Positions 25,193 through 33,409 of a DNA stretch of 57,761 bases are shown here, piece by piece. The position numbers and the translations under genes are program-made. The notes beneath the pieces are model-generated. The model was not told the DNA's origin, searched no databases, and worked only from the letters and a program-made list of their open reading frames with translations. The DNA comes from Pseudomonas sp. PDM05 (GTDB lineage Bacteria > Pseudomonadota > Gammaproteobacteria > Pseudomonadales > Pseudomonadaceae). The DNA lies in the NCBI RefSeq assembly GCF_014851685.1, contig NZ_JACVAC010000024.1:1-57761 (forward strand), in the 5' to 3' direction. The stretch's first letter is position 1; the number at the start of each line of letters is the position of its first letter.

Positions 25193-26536
25193 CTACAGAA
25201 TCCGGTACAGCAACCGTTCGATCCGCACCCGACTGACCCGCCGCAGAAACTTGCCTACCGCCGCCGGGTAGTCCACCAGGGTCTGCAACTGCGCGTAACC
25301 GTCGATGCGCGTGGTGTGCTGGAAAATCTGCGCCAGCTCGGTACGCCGTGGCTCCAGCCACTGGCCTTGCGGGTCATCGATCAGCAAGGCGTTTTCCAGG
25401 TCCAGCCGAAACGCCCGCGGGTTGAGGTTGTTGCCGGTCAGCAACGTATAGCGCTGGTCGATCCACATGCCCTTGAGGTGGTAGGTGTTGTCGCCATCAC
25501 GCCACAGGTGCAGGTTCAACTGGCCGCTGTCGATCATCGGCTGGTGACGCTTGGCGAAGCGGCGCAGGCTGATTTCGTACAGGTACGGCAATGCCGCGAT
25601 CACCTTGAACGGTTCGCTGGGCGGGATGTAGAAGTCGTTGGCGGTCTTGTCGCCGACAACGATGTCGATCTTCACGCCACGCGCCAGGGCACGGTTGATC
25701 TCGCGGGTCACCGGCAACGGCAGGTTGAAATACGGCGTGCAGATCGTCAACTGGTGCTGGGCGCTGGCGATGAGCTCCAGGATCACCCGGCTCAACGGGT
25801 TGTTCTTGCCCACCCCCAGCAAGGGGCTGACCGACAGATGACCGTTGGGCAACTGCCCGCGGGTGGTGTCGTAGGCCGCGTGTTTGAGGCGGCTGCGCAA
25901 ATCGCCGATGTCGTTGCGCAGGCTGCGGGTGGTCGGCGGGTTCGGCAGGTCGAGGCGATGCACCGCTTTGGACGCCACCAGGCCGTGCTCGATCAGGTGT
26001 TGCATGGAATCGGCCAGCGGCTGGCTGTGAATCAGGTGATAGCGGTCGAAGCGATACTTGTCGAACTTGTGCAGGTAAACGTTGTTCAGGCTGGCGCCGC
26101 TGTATAGCACCGTGTCGTCGATCACAAAGCCCTTGAGGTGCAGCACGCCGAACAGTTCGCGGGTCTGCACCGGCACGCCATACACCGGCACTTCACTGGC
26201 ATGGGATTGGGTCATCGCCTGGTACCAGGCGCTGTTGCCGGGCTGTTTGCCGGCACCGATCAACCCACGCTGGGCGCGCAGCCAGTCGACTACCACCACG
26301 ATGTCCAACTCGGGCCTTGCGGCCTTGGCGGCATGCAGGGCGTCGTAGATTTCCTGCCCGGCTTCGTCCTGCTGCAGATACAGCGCGACGATGTAGATGC
26401 GGCGCGTCGCCTGGGGAATTTTCTCCAACAGGCAGCGGCGATAGGCATCGGCGCCGGACAGCACCTCGATGGCATCGGTGGACAGTGGGAAACCGCGCAG
26501 TTTAGGCAACAGGGAACGTTTGAAGAACGACGGCAT
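25193..26536 (-). CDS. pssA: CDP-diacylglycerol-serine O-phosphatidyltransferase
   Basis: A 447-residue protein of the phospholipase D superfamily, the Gram-negative PssA type (E. coli 451 residues). It has two HxK motifs: GVLHLKGFVIDDTVLYSGASLNN near residue 130 and YHLKGMWIDQRYTLLTGNNLNPRA near 355, each followed by the asparagine-containing block of the catalytic fold. YLHKFDKYRFDRYHLI matches the E. coli protein. It makes phosphatidylserine, the precursor of phosphatidylethanolamine, at the inner membrane face. It stands alone. Confidence 0.93.
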   Translation of the reverse strand: MPSFFKRSLLPKLRGFPLSTDAIEVLSGADAYRRCLLEKIPQATRRIYIVALYLQQDEAGQEIYDALHAAKAARPELDIVVVVDWLRAQRGLIGAGKQPGNSAWYQAMTQSHASEVPVYGVPVQTRELFGVLHLKGFVIDDTVLYSGASLNNVYLHKFDKYRFDRYHLIHSQPLADSMQHLIEHGLVASKAVHRLDLPNPPTTRSLRNDIGDLRSRLKHAAYDTTRGQLPNGHLSVSPLLGVGKNNPLSRVILELIASAQHQLTICTPYFNLPLPVTREINRALARGVKIDIVVGDKTANDFYIPPSEPFKVIAALPYLYEISLRRFAKRHQPMIDSGQLNLHLWRDGDNTYHLKGMWIDQRYTLLTGNNLNPRAFRLDLENALLIDDPQGQWLEPRRTELAQIFQHTTRIDGYAQLQTLVDYPAAVGKFLRRVSRVRIERLLYRIL

Positions 26537-26625
26537 AAGGCTCGCAATGGGTCGAATCCGAAGAGGCCCCGAGCTTACACCATGGGGGTGCTCAGGTCTT
26601 GCTGCGGCGCATGGAAAAAATTTAA

Positions 26626-26654
26626 TTGACCATGAAGAACGATCGTTCTACTGT
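26626..26654 (+). promoter_or_regulatory. Promoter of the TetR gene with operator in the spacer
   Basis: TTGACC (26626-26631) and TACTGT (26649-26654) are separated by 17 bases. The spacer contains the perfect 14-base palindrome AGAACGATCGTTCT (26636-26649), placed so that a bound dimer would block RNA polymerase. The palindrome is typical of TetR operators, so self-repression is likely. Confidence 0.7.
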
Positions 26655-26661
26655 CTGCAGC

Positions 26662-27225
26662 ATGAACGATATGACCCATAGTGAAACCCGCGACATTATT
26701 CTCGACGTCACTGAAAAGTTGATCTACCGCCATGGCATCGCCGCCACCGGCATGGACTTACTGGTGAAAACCGCCGGCGTGTCGAGAAAAAGTATTTACC
26801 GCTATTTCGCCAACAAGGACGAATTGGTGATTGCCGCCCTGCAACGGCGCGACGCGCGTTGGATGCAGTGGCTGCGCACTGAAGTGGCGCGCAGCGAGGG
26901 CAGTGGCGAACGCCTGCTGGCGCTGTTCACGGCGCTGAAGGCGTGGTTCGGCTCAGCCGACTTCCGTGGCTGCACCTTCATCAACACCAGTGGCGAAACC
27001 GGCGACCCACAAGACCCGGTACGCCTGCTGGCCAAGGCGCATAAACAGAAACTGTTCGAGTACGTACTTGAACTGTGTCAAGCACATGGCACCGCCGACC
27101 CACCGCAGCAGGCCGCGCAACTGCTGATCCTGATCGATGGCGCCATTACCGTTGCCCTGGTGATGGGTGATTCAACAGCTGCCGATAAAGCGCAATGCAT
27201 GGCGCGAACGTTATTGGGACTGTGA
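26662..27225 (+). CDS. TetR/AcrR-family transcriptional regulator
   Basis: A 187-residue regulator. The N-terminal helix-turn-helix is ILDVTEKLIYRHGIAATGMDLLVKTAGVSRKSIYRYFANKDELV, the standard TetR pattern. The ligand domain fills the rest and contains FRGCTFINTSGE, as in regulators of the YcdC/AefR-like subgroup. The ATG at 26662 is preferred over the upstream TTG at 26626, because that TTG coincides with the -35 box and would place the operator inside the gene. The next gene follows after 54 bp on the same strand and is probably co-transcribed and controlled by it. Confidence 0.88.
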   Translation: MNDMTHSETRDIILDVTEKLIYRHGIAATGMDLLVKTAGVSRKSIYRYFANKDELVIAALQRRDARWMQWLRTEVARSEGSGERLLALFTALKAWFGSADFRGCTFINTSGETGDPQDPVRLLAKAHKQKLFEYVLELCQAHGTADPPQQAAQLLILIDGAITVALVMGDSTAADKAQCMARTLLGL

Positions 27226-27279
27226 ACGCACTTGCCTGGCAACTTTCGATAGAACCTTATTGTTTACAGGAGCTGCCTG

Positions 27280-27759
27280 ATGTCATCTAACACCGAAACA
27301 CGCCCGCCGTTGCCGCCGTTCACCCTCGAGTCGGCGGTCGAGAAAGTTCGCCTGGCCGAAGACGGCTGGAACTCCCGCGACCCGCAACGGGTGTCCCTGG
27401 CCTACACACTGGACACACGCTGGCGCAACCGCGCCGAATTTGCTCACGGCCGTGACGAAGCCAAGGGTTTGCTCAGCCGCAAATGGGCCAAGGAGCTGGA
27501 CTACCGCCTGATCAAGGAGCTGTGGGCATTCACCGATAACCGCATCGCCGTGCGTTATGCCTATGAGTGGCATGACGACTCCGGCAACTGGTTCCGCTCC
27601 TACGGCAATGAGAACTGGGAGTTCGACGAAAACGGTCTGATGGCCAATCGGTTTGCCTGTATCAACGACCTGCCGATCAAGGAGAGCGAGCGCAAGTTCC
27701 ACTGGCCGTTGGGTCGGCGACCGGATGATCATCCAGGGCTGTCGGACCTCGGCTTATAA
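27280..27759 (+). CDS. NTF2-like protein, DUF1348 family
   Basis: A 159-residue protein of the SnoaL/NTF2-like cone fold, matching the DUF1348 family: LAEDGWNSRDPQRVSLAYT, RWRNR..F, FLSRKWAKELDYRLIKELW-like block, and RSYGNENWEFDENGLM followed by HWPLGRRPDDHPG at the C-terminus. AGGAG lies seven bases before the ATG. It follows the TetR gene and is probably its regulated partner. Catalytic role unknown; members are often seen beside TetR regulators. Confidence 0.85.
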   Translation: MSSNTETRPPLPPFTLESAVEKVRLAEDGWNSRDPQRVSLAYTLDTRWRNRAEFAHGRDEAKGLLSRKWAKELDYRLIKELWAFTDNRIAVRYAYEWHDDSGNWFRSYGNENWEFDENGLMANRFACINDLPIKESERKFHWPLGRRPDDHPGLSDLGL

Positions 27760-27774
27760 GCCTGCGCAGGATCA

Positions 27775-27813
27775 AACGGCGGGAGGGGACGTGCCCCCCC
27801 TCCCGCCGTTTTT
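27775..27813 (+). terminator. Intrinsic terminator after the DUF1348 gene
   Basis: AACGGCGGGAGGG and CCCTCCCGCCGTT pair over thirteen bases and are followed by five T residues, 16 bp after the stop. Confidence 0.9.
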
Positions 27814-27834
27814 GACCACGTGGTGTCAGTACCA

Positions 27835-28992
27835 TCAGTCCTGATTCAATCCGACCCGATACAACACGCCGTCATCTTCATCCGTCAGCACATACAAGTA
27901 GCCATCCGGCCCTTGCCGCACATCGCGAATTCGCGCTTTCAAGCCGCCCAGCAGGCGCTCTTCATGCACCACCTTGTCCCCTTCGAACTGCAAACGGATC
28001 AATTCCTGGCTGGCCAATGCACCAATGAATGCGTTGTGCTGCCAAGGCTTGAAGCGGTCAGCGTCATAAAACGCCATGCCGCTGATGCCCGGTGACTTTT
28101 CCCACACATGGTGAGGCGCCACCGTGCCTTCCGCCGTCTTGCCCTTGGCTTCCGGAATCGGTGTCAGGGAATAATTGATGCCGTGGGTTGCCAGCGGCCA
28201 GCCATAGTTCTTGCCACGTTCGATGATGTTGATTTCATCCCCGCCACGCGGCCCGTGTTCGTTTTCCCAGATCGTCCCACTCCATGGGTTGAGTGCCAGG
28301 CCTTGCGGGTTGCGCTGGCCGTAGGACCAGATCTCAGGCCTCACGCCGGCCTGCCCCACGAACGGGTTGTCATCCGGCACGCGGCCGTCCGGATAAATAC
28401 GCACCACCTTGCCTTGCAGCTTGTCGAGGTCCTGGGCGGTCGGCCGGTCGTTGTTTTCGCCCAGCGTCACAAACAGATAGCCGTCGCGGTCGAACGCCAG
28501 GCGCGAGCCGAAGTGGTTGCCGGTGGACAGCTTGGGCTCCTGGCGCAGGATCACCTTGAAATCCTTCAGCCCGCTCAAGTCGTCGGCCAATCGTCCGCGC
28601 CCGACCGCCGTACCGGCGGTGCCGCCCTGCCCGCCACCTTCGGCGTAGGACAGATACACCATGCGGTCCTGCTTGAAGTCCGGCGACAACACCACATCGA
28701 GCAGACCGCCCTGCCCTTTGGCCCAAACCTGCGGCACACCGCTCAGCGGTGCAGAGAGCTTGCCGTCCGGGCTGACCAGCCGCAGATGGCCGGGGCGTTC
28801 AGTCACCAAGAAGCCTTGCTTGTCCGGCAGAAATGCTACCGCCCAAGGGTGGTCCAGGCCCTTGGCGATCGGCGTGGCGGTGATGCTGCCTTGCTCACTG
28901 GGGAACTGCTGGCCATCGGCGGCGTAAGCAGTGGCCAGAGGCAGCAGCGTGCTGGTGCAGAGGACGGCGAGCAGCGTTTTACGTAAAAACAT
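27835..28992 (-). CDS. PQQ-dependent aldose sugar dehydrogenase, soluble type
   Basis: A 385-residue periplasmic protein with a cleavable signal (1-24, ending ATAYAA). It belongs to the YliI/soluble glucose dehydrogenase six-bladed propeller family. Family blocks include GLDHPWAVAFLPD, LLDVVLSPDF, LYVSYAE-like VYLSYAEGG, NHFGSRLAFDRDGYLFVTLGE (with the catalytic histidine region), YSYGQRNPQGLA and NEHGPRGGDEINI. It oxidises aldoses at C1 with PQQ. AAGGA lies seven bases before the ATG. It may be co-transcribed with the small gene upstream (29004-29318). Confidence 0.88.
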   Translation of the reverse strand: MFLRKTLLAVLCTSTLLPLATAYAADGQQFPSEQGSITATPIAKGLDHPWAVAFLPDKQGFLVTERPGHLRLVSPDGKLSAPLSGVPQVWAKGQGGLLDVVLSPDFKQDRMVYLSYAEGGGQGGTAGTAVGRGRLADDLSGLKDFKVILRQEPKLSTGNHFGSRLAFDRDGYLFVTLGENNDRPTAQDLDKLQGKVVRIYPDGRVPDDNPFVGQAGVRPEIWSYGQRNPQGLALNPWSGTIWENEHGPRGGDEINIIERGKNYGWPLATHGINYSLTPIPEAKGKTAEGTVAPHHVWEKSPGISGMAFYDADRFKPWQHNAFIGALASQELIRLQFEGDKVVHEERLLGGLKARIRDVRQGPDGYLYVLTDEDDGVLYRVGLNQD

Positions 28993-29003
28993 ATGGCGAG
29001 TCC

Positions 29004-29318
29004 TTACCGGCGATTGCCGTTGGCATCGTAAGTGGGGGCTTTGGTTTCGGTGGCCGGACGGCTGGGGACGGTATTACGCGTGGGGTAACGATTACCGATA
29101 CCGCCGTTTTCAAGGGTCGGCGCAGGTGGGGTCGGGCCAGTCCGGGGGCCGCGAATGGCCGGCGCATTGGGCTGGGTGCCCTGCATGCTGTTGGGGTTGG
29201 CCCGGTGGATCGCGCCGTTGTTGGCGTCGTTGTTGCCGGGCAGGTTTTGGGCCTGGGCCAGTGAGGTCAGGGCCAGGCCCACCGCCAGCGCGGCCAGATG
29301 ACGTACACAACTGTTCAT
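29004..29318 (-). CDS. Small secreted protein, hypothetical
   Basis: A 104-residue protein with a clear signal peptide (1-22, ending SLAQAQ). The mature part is low-complexity and disordered in look, rich in Asn, Pro, Gly and Thr (for example NLPGNNDANNGAIHRAN). The ATG at 29318 starts the signal peptide directly; the upstream codon at 29333 would precede it with charged residues. It lies 12 bp before the sugar dehydrogenase and on the same strand. I do not recognise a family. Confidence 0.65.
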   Translation of the reverse strand: MNSCVRHLAALAVGLALTSLAQAQNLPGNNDANNGAIHRANPNSMQGTQPNAPAIRGPRTGPTPPAPTLENGGIGNRYPTRNTVPSRPATETKAPTYDANGNRR

Positions 29319-29435
29319 GACAAAGCCTCTCAAGGGCGAGTAGTACGTGCTTTCGATAGCACGCTACGCCCAGGGTTCGGCTTTGGTAACTAAATTGTTT
29401 CTCATCAGGTGTAACACGATCTGTCTGCGCCAGGC

Positions 29436-30335
29436 TCAGATCAGCACGAAGATCATCGCCAATGCCGCAAAAATCGCCCACTTTTCCAGGTAATAACGCG
29501 TGCGGTTGCGCTTCTTCAGCTGCTTGCCACGCAGACGAATCTTGTACAGCCGCGTAAACGCTCGGTTCAGCCCGCCAGTCTTGTCGCCAGCGTCATTCGG
29601 CGAACCTGCGGCCGCCATCACGTTGCGGCTGAACCAGCGGTTGAATGCGCTCGCCCAGCGGTATTTCATTGGCCGTTCGATGTCGCAGAACAGAATGAGT
29701 CGGTTCTGCTGGGTGGTGTTTTCGGCGTAGTGGATATATGTCTCGTCAAACATCACCGCTTCGCCGTCACGCCAAAAATACTGTTCGCCATCCACATTGA
29801 TATAGCAACCGGGATCGTTCGGCGTATCCAGGCCCAAGTGGTAGCGGTAGGACCCGGCGTAGGGGTCGCGGTGCCGCACCAGCCGCGAGCCCGGCGGCAG
29901 CTCGGCGAACATCGCCGCCTTGATCGAGCCGATGCCTTTCACCAACTCCGTGGTGCGCGGGCACAGCTTCATGGCCGAGGGATGACTGTCGCCGTACCAC
30001 TTGAGGTAGAAACGCTTCCAGCCCGACTTGAAGAACGAATTGAAACCCACGTCGTTGTATTGGTCCGAGCGCTTGATCGCCCCGGCGCGCATCAGGTTCT
30101 GGCCTTCTTCACGAATTTCCTGCCAGTGCTCCTGCAATGGGCTCAGGTCCGGAAAGTCGCTGGGCGACAGGTACGGCCGGCTCGGCAGTTTGGAAAACAG
30201 GTAGAGAAAGCAGTTGATCGGCGCCAGGAACGTAGAGTGGTCGCTCAGTTGGCGACCCAGTTTGTGGCGCACCCGGCCACGCAGGTGTACATACGCGATG
30301 CAAGCAACGTAGAGGCCAACAATGATGAGTTTCAC
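29436..30335 (-). CDS. lpxO: Aspartyl/asparaginyl beta-hydroxylase family, lipid A hydroxylase LpxO
   Basis: A 299-residue protein with an N-terminal TM segment and a C-terminal hydrophobic end. It starts at GTG (30333-30335). The 2-oxoglutarate/Fe(II) dioxygenase core shows HRDPYAGSYRYHLGL near residue 155 (iron histidine and the downstream arginine), GCYINVDGEQYFWRDGEAVMFDETYIHYAEN near 180-210 (second histidine), and RLILFCDIERP. This is the LpxO type, which hydroxylates the secondary acyl chain of lipid A at the inner membrane. It stands alone between small genes. Confidence 0.85.
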   Translation of the reverse strand: MKLIIVGLYVACIAYVHLRGRVRHKLGRQLSDHSTFLAPINCFLYLFSKLPSRPYLSPSDFPDLSPLQEHWQEIREEGQNLMRAGAIKRSDQYNDVGFNSFFKSGWKRFYLKWYGDSHPSAMKLCPRTTELVKGIGSIKAAMFAELPPGSRLVRHRDPYAGSYRYHLGLDTPNDPGCYINVDGEQYFWRDGEAVMFDETYIHYAENTTQQNRLILFCDIERPMKYRWASAFNRWFSRNVMAAAGSPNDAGDKTGGLNRAFTRLYKIRLRGKQLKKRNRTRYYLEKWAIFAALAMIFVLI

Positions 30336-30536
30336 GGGAATCCGTCACACGTCAGAAGAAAACAGGCTGCTCCTGCGTGCCCACGACGGCCGAGGTTTAA
30401 TAAGCAGCAGCTGAAATCACAATTCACAGACCGGCGACGCGCACGGTTGAATGACTCAGCGCGACGTCGCCATTGGCAGATATTTAGCCACAATTTGTAA
30501 CCAAAGGTTAACTAAGAATTGTGAAAAGCTGTCCAC

Positions 30537-31784
30537 TTAATGTGTAGAGGGTGTGCGTTCCCCCCGCGTCTGGAAGAGATGGCGGATCAAGGCCAGCAAC
30601 ATCCCGAGCATCAGCCCAGCCGACAGGCTCACGACGATGATAAGCGCCTTGCGCGGCTTGATCGGGCTCAGCGGTTCCTGGGCCGGGCGGTCGATTGTCA
30701 CCAGTTTCAGCCCGTTCATATCAATATTGAGGCCGCGCAGCCGTGCGATTTCGGCCCTCGGCCATTCCACATTCTGGATGAACATGTCGTCATCGCCACG
30801 TGCCTTGAGCGCATCAACCTCTCGATTCGCCTCCAGCAGATGCAGCTCCTTGCCGATTTCGGCGACGCGTTCACTGGTGAAGTCGTCGCCGGTGCGCTGC
30901 TGCAACGCGGCACGCTCGGCCTCCAGCGCTTGAGTGCCCATCAAGTAGAGCGCTGACGCCTGGTTCGTGACCTGCGTAGGTGATGCTTGGGGTGTGCCCA
31001 CTGCCGAGGGCGTTTTTATTCCGGCGGACCTGGCAATCGCAATCGCCTCACTCAACTGCGCCAAACGTTGGGTGCGCTGCACTCGCAGCGCCAAGCGCAA
31101 CGCATCGAGTTCGTCCTGTAACTGGGCGCGCTTGATGCTGTCGTTTTCCAGTAATTGGGCGATTTTTGCCGCTTTTTCCCGCGCGTAATCTTTACGCGCG
31201 TTATCGATCTTGCCCTCGAGTTCCGCCAGGCGATTGTTGACGATCACCGTCAAGTCGGCGCCAACCTGATCCCGTTGGCGGGCAATCGCATAGTCGATAA
31301 AACCCTTGAGGATCGCCACACCATCGACGCCTTTTGGGTACTGCATCTCCACCCGCAGGGAAGCGTTGCCCGCGTCGCTCCCTTTGGAATCAAACAACAT
31401 CAGATTGAATGCCTCAGCGCTTTGGGCCTGGCTGTATCCAGAGCGCTCATCGGCTGCAAGCAACGTTGGGTTCGCCCTGAAGAAAGCCAAACGGGTTTCG
31501 TAGGAATCCAGCTGTACCGCCACTTTGGCCAAGGCATCCGCCGGTGACAGCTTGTACACATCGGAACGGTTGAGCGCATCCAACTCATTGATGGCTACCG
31601 GCCTCAGCACACTGCTGACCTGATACACCTGCGGCGACATAAACGCGTAAATGGCGCCCAGCAGCCCGGCGACAAGTGCACAGCCAGCCACCCATGTTTT
31701 CTGCTTCCAGATCGCTTGAAGCAGGTCAAACAGGTCGATTTCGTCAGAAACGGGATGCTGGCGTAACGGATGAGTATTTTTCAA
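30537..31784 (-). CDS. Wzz-family chain length determinant protein
   Basis: A 415-residue polysaccharide co-polymerase with two TM segments: WVAGCALVAGLLGAIYAFM near residue 32 and PRKALIIVVSLSAGLMLGMLLALIRH near 380. Between them lies a long periplasmic, mostly coiled-coil region. The proline-rich segment before TM2 (EPLSPIKPRKALI) is the Wzz signature. The start is a TTG, since no ATG precedes the cytoplasmic SDEIDLFDLLQAIWKQK block. It sets O-antigen chain length with Wzy, but no O-antigen genes are adjacent. It is longer than a classic Wzz (about 330), suggesting the long-chain Wzz2 type. Confidence 0.85.
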   Translation of the reverse strand: MKNTHPLRQHPVSDEIDLFDLLQAIWKQKTWVAGCALVAGLLGAIYAFMSPQVYQVSSVLRPVAINELDALNRSDVYKLSPADALAKVAVQLDSYETRLAFFRANPTLLAADERSGYSQAQSAEAFNLMLFDSKGSDAGNASLRVEMQYPKGVDGVAILKGFIDYAIARQRDQVGADLTVIVNNRLAELEGKIDNARKDYAREKAAKIAQLLENDSIKRAQLQDELDALRLALRVQRTQRLAQLSEAIAIARSAGIKTPSAVGTPQASPTQVTNQASALYLMGTQALEAERAALQQRTGDDFTSERVAEIGKELHLLEANREVDALKARGDDDMFIQNVEWPRAEIARLRGLNIDMNGLKLVTIDRPAQEPLSPIKPRKALIIVVSLSAGLMLGMLLALIRHLFQTRGERTPSTH

Positions 31785-32093
31785 CGTTGATATGCCCCGA
31801 AAAGTTGTTACTCAGTGCCCAACAACACAGACCTGAATAACGACGGAATAAACAGGGGGCAACGTCAAGGACACACAAGGCGTCCTCTGTTACTGACGAA
31901 AGCATAGACGGTTGCGTGGCGGACACTGCCCGAGGGCCAGAAAATAACGCTAATCCATTGGCAAAAAAGGAAAAATCTCGGTCAGCGGAATAAAAGCAGA
32001 CCATTCCTACAACCTTGTGAACTCAAGTAGACGGAGTAAAGTGAAGCCCCCCCTAACGACTCGCGACCAGTCCAACAACAAAAAGGAATTTGT
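31785..32093. other. 309-bp gap without a gene
   Basis: No convincing coding frame. It holds the ribosome site AAAAGGA of the next gene and presumably the promoters of the divergent wzz-like gene and the TIGR03067-like gene. I see no strong inverted repeat. Confidence 0.5.
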
Positions 32094-32480
32094 ATGACAT
32101 TTACTGCAGACCCAGACTTCCAGGCCCTACAAGGCATCTGGGAACAGACCGCGCTGGAAGACAGTGGCGTGCTCAACCCGGTCGATGCCCACAGCGCTCC
32201 AGGCGCCGTGACCACCATTACCGATGATCGATTCGAAGTGACTACCGTCGACGGCGAAGTATTGCTGGCGGGGCGGTTTTTCCTGGACAGCGCCGCTGTC
32301 CCCAAAAGCATTACCTGGATCGATGCCATCGGCGAAGACGCCGGCAAGCAGTTGCCCGCCAGCTATCGCCTTGAAGCGGATGAGTTTGTGTTTATTGCAG
32401 CAGATGAACACATGCCCCGGCCGACGGTATTCAGCACAGGGCCGGGGCAAACCATGCGTACCTTCGTGCGCAGGGCCTGA
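32094..32480 (+). CDS. TIGR03067-like small protein
   Basis: A 128-residue soluble protein. The start FQALQGIWEQTALEDSG and the block RFEVTTVDGEVLLAGRF with PKSITWIDAIGEDAGKQLPASYRLEADEFVF fit the TIGR03067 domain pattern (LQG.W, then P..IDL...G...G.Y.L..D.L). Unlike many family members it has no signal peptide. AAAAGGA lies six to seven bases before the ATG. Function unknown; the fold is often predicted as lipocalin-like. Confidence 0.65.
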   Translation: MTFTADPDFQALQGIWEQTALEDSGVLNPVDAHSAPGAVTTITDDRFEVTTVDGEVLLAGRFFLDSAAVPKSITWIDAIGEDAGKQLPASYRLEADEFVFIAADEHMPRPTVFSTGPGQTMRTFVRRA

Positions 32481-32490
32481 GCGCCAATGC

Positions 32491-33297
32491 TCAGCGCTTG
32501 CTTGCCGTCAGGGTAAAACACAACGGCAACTGCGCGAGCTGGTGCTCATATTGGTCATAGAGCTCCTCGCGGTTGGAATGCGGGTACTCCTGCAAATGAC
32601 CAATCTGCAGGCCCGCCCCAATTGCCGCGGTGATCAGACTGCCCAAGGTGTGCACAAACCAATAGGACGTAGGCCCGGCCGTCTCACCCAGCCCTTCATA
32701 GACGATGGACTCCTGCAACACGAAAGGATCGCGCTGGAAATACGAGCTGGCGGGCAACTGCGGATTGTCTGCGCGTGGGTCAAACACTTCCAGGAACGGA
32801 TGGGTTTCATACATCACCAGCGTGCCGCCGGGCTTCAGGGTGCTGGCGACATGACGCATGAACAGCGCCACATCCGGCATCCAGCCCAGTACCCCAATGG
32901 TCACCAAGGCCACGTCGAACCGTTCGTGCAGACGCTCGGGCAATTGATAGACATCGGCCTCGATAAACTCGGGGTTATGGGGCGAGACCTGTGCCAGCTC
33001 CCCTGCCTGCTGCAAAAAGGCCCGGGATTGATCCACACCCACCACCGAACGCGCGCCCAGGCTGAACAACGACAGGCATTCGCGGCCGTTGTTACAGCAC
33101 AACTGCACCACGTCTTTACCGTCTACACCGACGTCTCGCAGCAAGGCGGTGATGGTCGGGTCCAGCCGCGAGAAATTCGGGTCGGCGACCGCGCCCAGCA
33201 AGCTCTTCCAATTATCGGTGTCTTTGTGCAACTGCGCGGATTGGTCCCAGGCGTGCTTGTTGCTGGTGATGGCCTGTTGGGCCGAGGGCATGTCCAT
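32491..33297 (-). CDS. Class I SAM-dependent methyltransferase
   Basis: A 268-residue soluble protein with the Rossmann methyltransferase motifs: DVVQLCCNNGRECLSLFSLGARSVVGVDQS (motif I and the acidic end of strand 2), EADVYQLPERLHERFDVALVTIGVLGWMPDV (motifs II-III), and LKPGGTLVMYETHPF (post-motif). GGAG sits seven to eight bases before the ATG at 33297, so the upstream extension to 33342 is not used. The substrate is unknown. It is convergent with the small gene at 32094. Confidence 0.88.
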   Translation of the reverse strand: MDMPSAQQAITSNKHAWDQSAQLHKDTDNWKSLLGAVADPNFSRLDPTITALLRDVGVDGKDVVQLCCNNGRECLSLFSLGARSVVGVDQSRAFLQQAGELAQVSPHNPEFIEADVYQLPERLHERFDVALVTIGVLGWMPDVALFMRHVASTLKPGGTLVMYETHPFLEVFDPRADNPQLPASSYFQRDPFVLQESIVYEGLGETAGPTSYWFVHTLGSLITAAIGAGLQIGHLQEYPHSNREELYDQYEHQLAQLPLCFTLTASKR

Positions 33298-33409
33298 TGC
33301 TTCTCCAGGGAGTTGTATTCGCGGGGACAGAAAGTAAGCCAAGCGCGTCGGGAATAAAACCCTGATGACGCCGCGAAACTAATCCCAAAGCCGGCAGGTC
33401 ATTAACGCA

